Shown in pieces: positions 12,468-19,364 of a stretch of 19,364 bases of DNA. The position numbers were made by a program, and so were the translations under genes. The DNA lies in NCBI GenBank assembly GCA_014706385.1, contig JACGZH010000020.1:1-19364 (forward strand), in the 5' to 3' direction. Within the stretch, counting starts at the first letter, position 1. The number at the start of each line of letters is the position of its first letter. The notes beneath the pieces are model-generated. The model was not told the origin of the DNA. It saw only the letters and a list, made by a program, of their open reading frames with translations, and searched no databases. This DNA comes from Phaffia rhodozyma. Taxonomy: Eukaryota; Basidiomycota; Tremellomycetes; Cystofilobasidiales; Mrakiaceae.

Positions 12468-12689
12468 AGATATGATCGCTTGCCCTGCCCCGGTGACCAC
12501 TACATCGGCAGCAGCAGCTGGGAGAACGTCATCGGTCGCATCGCCCGTCTGGCCGAGACAGTGCGCATGCCGCGTGAGAGCGACCGGACTGGACCGAAGG
12601 CAGGAACCCTAGCAGTCAAAGAGGAAGCAGCCACAAGGCAGAAAAAAAAGAACAAAAAAGAACAAAAAGCAAAAGGCAAAAAAACAAGA

Positions 12690-12776
12690 TCGCCGCTCTC
12701 GGGATCGAACCGAGTGCCTTCGGTGAACAAGTGTATCCTTTACAAACCAACGCTCTTCCAGATGAGCTAAGCGGCG
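12690..12776 (-). tRNA. tRNA-Tyr(GTA), copy 2
   Basis: Same sequence as 3009-3095, with the intron at 12726-12739. Confidence 0.96.
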
Positions 12777-13009
12777 GGTATGGTGCCAGCACCGTTTGTC
12801 CGGATAGATTCTCGTCCAAGCGGACTCTGCGCAGCAGCAGTCGTCGTCGTCATCAGCACTGCCGACGCCACCGCCACCGCCACTTCCACTGCCGTCATGC
12901 TCAGCCCATCTGACGGCCGGATCCGACCGCACCTCCGCCTGGCCCAGCCCGGCCGCCCACCAACCATCAGGAAGGATGGGAAACACAGCAAAAGAGGAAA
13001 AAAAAGAGT

Positions 13010-13096
13010 TGCCCAGAGCGAGAATCGAACTCGCGGCTGAGGATCACACTCGGGTGACGGTATGAGACCTACGTTTTACCACTAAACTACCCAGGC
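13010..13096 (-). tRNA. Probable elongator tRNA-Met(CAT), copy 2
   Basis: Same sequence as 3329-3415, including the poorly paired anticodon stem. The mismatches are therefore not a sequencing accident in one copy. Confidence 0.75.
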
Positions 13097-13247
13097 ACGT
13101 TGACTGCCCAGCCGCCCCGGCGGTCGACCTCGATGGGCTACGTCTGGCCGAGCGGACGGTGTGGGCCGGGTCCTGACCACACCGGTACACCAACACATCG
13201 ACACACCAACACCCTTAGAGACAACACGACCGGGCGACGGGCACCAG

Positions 13248-13320
13248 GCCCGAATAGCTAAGTGGTTATAGTGCGCCGCTCGTAACGGTGAGGTCCGTGG
13301 TTCAAATCCGCGTTTGGGCT
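13248..13320 (+). tRNA. tRNA-Thr(CGT), copy 2
   Basis: Same sequence as 3567-3639. Confidence 0.95.
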
Positions 13321-13530
13321 TGCTTTTTGCTCCGATGTCCGCTGTGTGTATCGGGTCGGCCGTGTGTATCGGGTCGGCCGTGCGTGTCATGCCGGCCGGG
13401 CCACGTGCGGCGGGCGGACAGGTCGGCCAGCGATGTAAGCACACCTGCCAGCGGACACGCGCCGACGGACCCTTGCCAGCGGACACACCGCCAGAACGAG
13501 ACTCGCGAGGGCAATAGGCCGACAACGACC

Positions 13531-13613
13531 GGTTCTATGGTGAAGTTGGTTATCACGCGAGATTCTGATTGACTCACCTTCTCGAATCCCCAGTTCGAAT
13601 CTGAGTAGGACCT
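13531..13613 (+). tRNA. tRNA-Gln(CTG), copy 2
   Basis: Same sequence as 3850-3932, with the intron at 13569-13578. Confidence 0.93.
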
Positions 13614-13796
13614 TTCCTTTTTTTTCGCCCTCTTTTTCCCGTCCTCCCTCCTGCCGCCTGTGCCGTCTTCTGTCGGACTCGGCCCGGTCTGGCGTGTGCC
13701 GTCCGGTGCGGCCTTCTCTCGTCCTGTCTCGTCCTGTCTCGTCCTGTCTCGTCCTGTCTTGTCATGTCTCGTCTTTTTCCACCGACGCTTACCTTT

Positions 13797-13894
13797 ACTC
13801 CATTGGCGAAGTGGTTATCGCATTGTTCTTATAGGTTGCCGTCCGTGCCTCTAGTGCTTAACAAGGATCATGAGTTCGAACCTCATATGGAGTA
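13797..13894 (+). tRNA. tRNA-Ile(TAT), copy 2
   Basis: Same sequence as 4116-4213, with the intron at 13834-13858. Confidence 0.95.
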
Positions 13895-13972
13895 TCTTTT
13901 GCCTCCCGGACGGACGGACGGACGGCCGGCTGGAGACCGACAAACTGACCGGCCAGGCCTGTGCGATCACTG

Positions 13973-14072
13973 GCGGGATTGGTGTAGTGGTATCACGCCG
14001 TCTTCGGGCTTTGCTGGCTCGCATGAAACACGTGTCTGACGGAGGTCCTCGGTTCAATCCCGGGATCGCGCC
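13973..14072 (+). tRNA. tRNA-Pro(CGG), copy 2
   Basis: Same sequence as 4292-4391, including the G4-G69 mismatch; intron at 14009-14036. Confidence 0.93.
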
Positions 14073-14296
14073 TTGTCTTTTTGCCGACCTGGCTTTTATC
14101 TTGTATCTTTTGTCTTTTGTCTTTTGTCTTTATCGCCATCTTATCTTCTTTCTTTCTTTCTTGCCGATCGATCGTGTCTGTCGATCTTATCTGCCATCTC
14201 TGTCGGCTGGCTGTGTATCTTATCATGCATCTTATCTTGCGATGGCTTCTCTCGGTCTGTCCATCGTGGCCGTGTGCTGAGGGCAAAAAGACGTCA

Positions 14297-14380
14297 TGGT
14301 CACCGCCAGGATCGAACTGGCGACCTATTGCGCACCGGGTGAGATGTGAAGCAAGCGTCATACCACTAGACCAGGCGACC
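14297..14380 (-). tRNA. tRNA-Val(CAC), copy 2
   Basis: Same sequence as 4616-4699, with the intron at 14333-14344. Confidence 0.93.
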
Positions 14381-14613
14381 GATCGACACGGCCTTTTCTC
14401 CGCCGGGCTCCGTACTCCGGGGCTCGACGTCCGACGTCCGACGTCCGATATCCGATGGGCGATCGGACGGATCGGCCGGACGCCCACCGCCTCGGATAAC
14501 CCTAGCAGAGCCAACGCCCACACATCCACTTGGCCATACATCCACACAACCAGACGAAAGCTAAAGGCAAAGATGGTGGAACGGTCGTCATGGCCGGCTG
14601 CCAGCTTGTATGC

Positions 14614-14710
14614 ATCAGGAAATCGCGGGTTCGAACCCCGTCTTGGTCTAGTGGTCCCACCACCCATTCGCTCTGGCCGAGTGGCCCAGCGGTAAGGCGT
14701 CTGACTACGA
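14614..14710 (+). tRNA. Circularly permuted tRNA-Arg(ACG), copy 2
   Basis: Same sequence as 4933-5029. The 3' half is 14614-14649, the spacer 14650-14674, the 5' half 14675-14710. The leader A-box-like element (14574-14584), leader arm (14564-14574) and trailer arm (14713-14723) are also unchanged. Confidence 0.9.
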
Positions 14711-15169
14711 GGATCTTTGCCTTCTTTTGTTTTGGTCTTTCTGTTGTGTTGACACTGTGTTGCTGGTGCATTGCATTGCATGGTTGTGTTCTCGTTGTGT
14801 TCTCGTTGTGTTCTCGCTATGTTTTTACTGTGTTGCCATTGTTATGCTGTTGTCTTTCTGCCATATGTCTTTTTCTCTTTCTATATTGATGCATCTATCG
14901 TTGACAGAAAAAAAAGAAGAAAAAAGAAGAAAAAGGGAAAAGAGGGAAAAGAAGGGAAAAAAGAAGGGAAAAAAGAGGAAAAAAGAGGACAAAGAAAAAA
15001 CGGGAGAGGAAAAAGAAAAAAGAAAAAAAAAAAGAGTACACAGCATAGGGTAACAGCGGACGCTATGTGGCGGGTAATCCTATGAGTAGCACAGCAAGTA
15101 ACACAGCAACTGACACAGCAAGTAACCCTACACCGACCACGCCACCCGCCCAGACGGGCCGAACAAAAA

Positions 15170-15263
15170 GGCGCGATTCCGGGATTGAACCGAAGACCTC
15201 CAAGAGATGTGCACGGCAGAAAGTGTGCCCAAACTTGGCGTGATACCACTACACCAATCACGC
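15170..15263 (-). tRNA. tRNA-Pro(TGG), copy 2
   Basis: Same sequence as 5489-5582, with the intron at 15206-15227. Confidence 0.95.
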
Positions 15264-15405
15264 ACGATGGCAGCCCGTCAGCCCGTCTGTCTGTCTGCCT
15301 GGCGGGGTGTGAGCATGCGGAGACAGCAAACACAGACAGCAAGGAAGGATCGACGCGACAGAAGGCAGAGAGAACGGAAGTGGGCAAAAAGAAAAAGAGA
15401 AAGGA

Positions 15406-15515
15406 CGACCGCTGTAGGATTTGAACCTACGCCTTCAGAGAAGAGTAGCTGTCGCGTCGTCCCACAGAGGGGACTCGTTCGAGGCTACCGCGTTAGACCA
15501 CTCCGCCAAACGGCC
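15406..15515 (-). tRNA. tRNA-Ser(CGA), copy 2
   Basis: Same sequence as 5725-5834, with the intron at 15451-15477. Confidence 0.94.
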
Positions 15516-15684
15516 TTGGATGGACGCCGCTCGGTGAGCGGTGAGGACAAGCCGGTGGGCAGCAGACCAAGAGAAGACACACAGAACACGACACACAACA
15601 CGACACACAACATGCCATATGAAATGCAACGAAATCAAATACGCCAAGATAAAACAAAACACACCGAAACACACCAAAAAGAGA

Positions 15685-15766
15685 TGGAGACTCCGGGAAT
15701 CGAACCCAGGAATGACACATGATCGACAGTGCGAAGCGTCCAGTTTACCAACTAGCCTAAATCCCC
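15685..15766 (-). tRNA. tRNA-Ala(CGC), copy 2
   Basis: Same sequence as 6004-6085, with the intron at 15720-15729. Confidence 0.93.
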
Positions 15767-15800
15767 AGCTGCCCTGCCCCCCCGGCCGGGACAAAAGGAA

Positions 15801-15899
15801 TGATGAAGACGAGATTTGAACTCGCGCCATTACTGACTGCGGTCTGGACTCGGAAGAGAGACCTAAACACAGCGCCTTAGACCACTCGGCCACTTCACC
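15801..15899 (-). tRNA. tRNA-Leu(TAG), copy 2
   Basis: Same sequence as 6120-6218, with the intron at 15843-15861. Confidence 0.94.
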
Positions 15900-16110
15900 A
15901 GCATGCTTTCCCTGCGTTTGTGGTGTTGTTTGTGGTGTTGTTTGTGGTGTCGTTTGTGGTGTGTGGTGTGGTGTGGTGCTTGCTTTGTGCGGAACCCTAA
16001 CGAGCACGCGTCGACCAGACGCCCGCCGGGACGACAGGGAAGGATACAACAGAAAAAGAAGAAGAAGAAATGAACGGAAATGAACGGAGAATAAAAAAAA
16101 AAGAAGAATG

Positions 16111-16183
16111 TTCCTGCTAGCCGATTTGAACGACTGACCTCGACATTACTAGTGTCGCGCTCTACCAACTGAGCTAAGAAGGA
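16111..16183 (-). tRNA. tRNA-Thr(AGT), copy 2
   Basis: Same sequence as 6429-6501. The A-run behind it has ten rather than nine A. Confidence 0.93.
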
Positions 16184-16374
16184 CGGTTGGTGTCCACCGA
16201 GCGCGTCGGTACGTCCTTCGTGTCCTGCCCCTGTGTCGGCACAGACGCACTGCTCGTCCGAACGGCAGCACACACCATCATCGCACCAGCCGGCGAGACC
16301 GAACACGGACGATCGGCAGATGTGCACCCGCCAGCACAGAGCCGATCGGTGTGTGGGACGAGAAAAAAAAAGGA

Positions 16375-16445
16375 TACAACCGCGGGGAATCGAACCCCGG
16401 CCTAGTGCATGGCAAGCACCAATGATACCATTTCACCACAGCTGT
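16375..16445 (-). tRNA. tRNA-Gly(GCC), copy 2
   Basis: Same sequence as 6693-6763, including the A1-T72 pair. Confidence 0.94.
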
Positions 16446-16616
16446 TGGATGCTGTACGGTCTGTTCATTCAGTCCACAGTCCAAAACGGACCGGCAGACA
16501 GCAAGGGGGTGTGGCAGTGTTGCAACGTGGCATCATACTACCATGGCACCGCACCTGAGAGCACAGCCCGGCCAGGCAGACCCGAGAGGCACGGCCCGTG
16601 CCGGCCGGACAAAAAG

Positions 16617-16709
16617 TGATGAGGGCGAGATTCGAACTCGCGCCATTACTGACTGCGGGGCATAGAAAGAGCCTTAACACAGCGCCTTAGACCACTCGGC
16701 CACCTCACC
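16617..16709 (-). tRNA. tRNA-Leu(AAG), copy 2
   Basis: Same sequence as 6935-7027, with the intron at 16659-16671. Confidence 0.95.
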
Positions 16710-16913
16710 TGGATGAAGGCCTGTCCGGCCGGTCGGCCAGTGTGCTCGCAGCAGCCGGCCTGTCTCGGTGCAACACATGGTGTGTGATGTGGTGGGCAGG
16801 ACGGAGCATGACCGAGAGGAGCAGAGCGAAAGAAGAGAGTGCAAGAAAAGGCAGCGGGCGGAAAAAAAAAAAAAAAGACTACCAAAAAACACAAAAAAAA
16901 CGACACAAAAAAG

Positions 16914-16986
16914 TGGAGATTGTAAGAATCGAACTCACGACCTCAACCATGCTAAGATTGCGCTCTGCCAACTGAGCTAAATCCCC
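16914..16986 (-). tRNA. tRNA-Ala(AGC), copy 2
   Basis: Same sequence as 7232-7304. Confidence 0.96.
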
Positions 16987-17204
16987 GTGTGTGTCTGTCT
17001 GTCCGTGCTGCCAGCCCAGATCGTCAGACATGCCCGCGCGACCCACCAGCCGACCCACCTCTCACCTCTGTTCAACCCTCCATGCACCCTTCCACCGTCG
17101 ACGGCCCACCAAGCGCACACCAAGCCAGCAAACAAAAACACAAAGAACGAAAACAGAAACAGAAACAGAAACAAAAAATCACACCGACACACAAAAACGA
17201 AGCT

Positions 17205-17298
17205 AGCCCCATGGGGGGGTCGAACCCCCAGCCTTCAGATGCCAACTGTCAAGAGACTGGGTAAGAGTCTGACGCTCTACCGATTGAGCTAACAGGGC
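17205..17298 (-). tRNA. tRNA-Lys(CTT), copy 2
   Basis: Same sequence as 7523-7616, with the intron at 17241-17261. Confidence 0.94.
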
Positions 17299-17466
17299 GG
17301 TTATAGTCCCCAGCCCGGCCCGTACCCCTAGACACCAACGCCGCCACCCAACTAGCCCCTCCCACGCCCCGGTCGTGTGCCTCAGAGTCTTGCCGCCGTC
17401 CGCACAGTGTCTTGTACTGCCACCGCCTCCGCCCCCGCCACGCGCACAAAAAAAAAATGACAAAAA

Positions 17467-17538
17467 TGAGATGTAGGTGAATCGAACACCTGTCTCCAGA
17501 ATGGAAATCTGGAATAATAACCATTATACGAACATCCC
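17467..17538 (-). tRNA. tRNA-Gly(TCC), copy 2
   Basis: Same sequence as 7785-7856. Confidence 0.95.
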
Positions 17539-17713
17539 CTTGATGGGAGGGTCCACATACATCAGTCCTATACCCTGCGCATACAGTCCACACTCTACAG
17601 CCCGCCAGCATACCAAGCGTCTCACGTGTACACCCACATTCTCACTCACACCCCACTCACACCCCAACCACACCCCACTCACACCCCAACCACGCCCGCC
17701 GCAAAAAAAGAGA

Positions 17714-17799
17714 AACCCCGCCTGGGGATTGAACCCAGAATCTTCACCTCTCTCACCAGACAGTAGGAAGGAGACGCGTTACCATTCTGCCAACGGGGC
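17714..17799 (-). tRNA. tRNA-Arg(CCT), copy 2
   Basis: Same sequence as 8032-8117, with the intron at 17750-17763. Confidence 0.88.
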
Positions 17800-17886
17800 G
17801 TGTGTGCCCGGGCAGGGTGCACTCGCTCTACCCCGCCCACACTCCCGCACACTCCCGCACCCACACACACCTCACGCACCCCATCC

Positions 17887-17968
17887 GGACAGATGGCCGA
17901 GCGGTCTAAGGCGTCAGACTCAAGTTCTGATATCGCAAGATGCGGGGGTTCGAATCCCCCTCTGTTCA
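17887..17968 (+). tRNA. tRNA-Leu(CAA), copy 2
   Basis: Same sequence as 8205-8286. Confidence 0.95.
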
Positions 17969-18142
17969 TCTTTTGCCCCCTGCCGAGAGATTCCGTGTGG
18001 TTTTGCAACCAAGACTCTGTTTCTGATAGCATCATACCAGACCTCACCTCGCCGCACCTCACCTCACCGCACCGCACCGCACCTCACCGCACCGCACCGC
18101 ACTTCGCCCCACCGACCGACACACCACGCCTCCATCCCACAC

Positions 18143-18214
18143 GGGCTTATGGTGTAGTGGTATCACATTCGCTTTGCATGCGAAAGGCCGCGGGTTCAAT
18201 CCCTGCTGGGTCCA
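18143..18214 (+). tRNA. tRNA-Ala(TGC), copy 2
   Basis: Same sequence as 8461-8532. Confidence 0.96.
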
Positions 18215-18354
18215 CTTTTTGCCGTCCGGTCGGAAGCATGCTGACCGGCGGCCACCCGCTCACAGCCTACCGCACGACGGAGCAGGCTGCACACGACTGC
18301 GCACGACTGCAGACGACTGCAGACGAGTCGACCGATTCGGCGTGCTTGTACTAG

Positions 18355-18427
18355 TCCTCATTGGTCAAACGGTTTACGATATCAGCTTTTCACGCTGAGG
18401 ACCCGGGTTCGACTCCCGGATGGGGAA
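18355..18427 (+). tRNA. tRNA-Glu(TTC), copy 2
   Basis: Same sequence as 8673-8745. Confidence 0.95.
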
Positions 18428-18618
18428 CGATCCTTTTTGTTTTCTCCCCGGGCTGCCTCGTCTGAGGGCCAGCTTGTCGGCAGGCATGGTCCCGGTGTCG
18501 CACGATCGGGCTGATGGGCCGGCCGACCGATGGACACACAGCGGCGGGCGGGCAGACGGCGGAGCGAGCGGTGCCTGGTCGATGAGTAGGATACTGGGCA
18601 GACAGCGGCAGTCATCAG

Positions 18619-18690
18619 AGTTGCATGGTGTAACGGTTATCACTTGAGTCTAACACACTCACGACCCCAGTTCGACTCTGGGTGCGACTA
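18619..18690 (+). tRNA. tRNA-Val(AAC), copy 2
   Basis: Same sequence as 8937-9008. Confidence 0.95.
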
Positions 18691-18984
18691 CTCTTTTTGT
18701 TCTTTTTGTTCTTTTTGCTCTTTTTTCTTGCTCTTTTTTCTTGCTCTTTTTTCTTGCTCTTTTTTCTTGTTCTTTTTTCCTGTTCTTTTTTCTGCTCCTT
18801 TGTTCCTTTTGTTTTCTCTGTGCAGATGCAGCATCTGTGACGCCGGCCTGGTCGCACCGGGCGATGTTGCGTCCACAGCTGCCACTACTCGATCGCAGGA
18901 CGACAAAGCGGCTGCCACTGTGCTGTGTGCATGTGTGCAAGCGTGCCTGTGGATGATCTGTCCGATGGCGCGGCAGCCTCATAC

Positions 18985-19057
18985 GGAGTTATAGCACAGC
19001 GGTAGTTGCGGCTGGTTGCAACCCAGCAGGTCCCTGGTTCAATCCCGGGTGACTCCT
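18985..19057 (+). tRNA. tRNA-Cys(GCA), copy 2
   Basis: Same sequence as 9303-9375. Confidence 0.95.
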
Positions 19058-19265
19058 TTTTTCTTGCCGGCCGAGCATGCTGGTGGAAGATGGATGATGT
19101 CCATCGCAAGAACATACCAAGAACACGCACACCTCATGGACGGCAGAAGACGAGAGGGGAAGTACTGCACAGGAAAGGGAGAGGGAAAAAAAAATGAGGA
19201 GACAAAAAGACGACAAAAAGACGACAAAAAGACGACAAAAAGACGACAAAAAGACGACAAAAAGA

Positions 19266-19337
19266 CTGCCCCGTACGGGCTCGAACCGTAGACCTTGAGT
19301 TAACAGCTCCACGCTCTACCAACTGAGCTACAGGGCA
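19266..19337 (-). tRNA. tRNA-Asn(GTT), copy 2, one base missing
   Basis: Matches 9583-9655 except that GG at 9614-9615 is a single G at 19297. On the coding strand one C is lost from the 3' side of the anticodon stem (CTCCA becomes CTCA opposite TGGAG), leaving 72 bases and a broken stem. If real, this copy would fold poorly and may be a dead gene; it could equally be a consensus error. All other arms are intact. Confidence 0.8.
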
Positions 19338-19364
19338 TGGGATGGTCGCCTGCTGTGTCCGAGC

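Larger units (their letters stand above)
9683..19364. repeat. Tandem tRNA-array unit, copy 2
   Basis: This is the second copy, of exactly the same length as the first. I found four single-base length differences from copy 1: A7 to A6 at 10879-10884, A9 to A10 at 16093-16102, A8 to A9 at 19186-19194, and loss of one G at 19297 inside tRNA-Asn. The gains and losses cancel. The window ends exactly at the unit boundary. Confidence 0.97.

Noticed and set aside
1..19364. Prokaryotic tRNA cluster or phage tRNA array
   Set aside because: There are no encoded CCA ends and no coding genes between. Introns at 37/38, T-run terminators and the A54/A60 initiator are eukaryotic nuclear features.

Overview
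The window is a eukaryotic tandem tRNA-gene array with no credible protein-coding gene. It consists of exactly two head-to-tail copies of a 9,682-base unit (1-9682 and 9683-19364). I found only four differences between the copies, each a single-base length change: three in A-runs and one inside the last tRNA gene.

Each unit holds 34 tRNA genes, every anticodon present once (both methionine tRNAs read CAT), spaced by about 30-460 bases of simple-sequence and purine- or pyrimidine-rich DNA. Nineteen of the twenty amino acids are served; histidine is missing. In order (strand): Phe-GAA(+); Ser-AGA, Asp-GTC, Glu-CTC, Pro-AGG, Ile-AAT(-); initiator Met-CAT, Trp-CCA(+); Arg-TCG, Tyr-GTA, elongator Met-CAT(-); Thr-CGT, Gln-CTG, Ile-TAT, Pro-CGG(+); Val-CAC(-); Arg-ACG, circularly permuted(+); Pro-TGG, Ser-CGA, Ala-CGC, Leu-TAG, Thr-AGT, Gly-GCC, Leu-AAG, Ala-AGC, Lys-CTT, Gly-TCC, Arg-CCT(-); Leu-CAA, Ala-TGC, Glu-TTC, Val-AAC, Cys-GCA(+); Asn-GTT(-).

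The genes are eukaryotic nuclear in type. They have internal A and B boxes, T-run RNA polymerase III terminators, no encoded CCA, an initiator tRNA with A54/A60, and short introns (10-28 nt) in 16 genes, all consistent with the position after nucleotide 37. I cannot name the species. Tandem tRNA arrays are known from Entamoeba, but its genome is AT-rich and its units are much smaller. Permuted tRNA genes are known from Cyanidioschyzon and prasinophyte green algae. A GC-rich protist fits best.

The most striking element is the Arg-ACG gene at 4933-5029 (copy 14614-14710): its 3' half lies upstream of its 5' half, joined by a 25-nt spacer with a hairpin, and broken at the same 37/38 position where other genes carry introns. 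Its leader has an extra A-box-like element at a normal distance from the B box. Leader and trailer share an 11-nt perfect complementarity that ends just before the T-run terminator. Together these suggest a relocated promoter and a pre-tRNA closed by its own ends before splicing and circularisation. Most other genes have a CA dinucleotide 4-6 nt before the mature 5' end, a probable transcription start signal. Several have chains of T-runs behind them.
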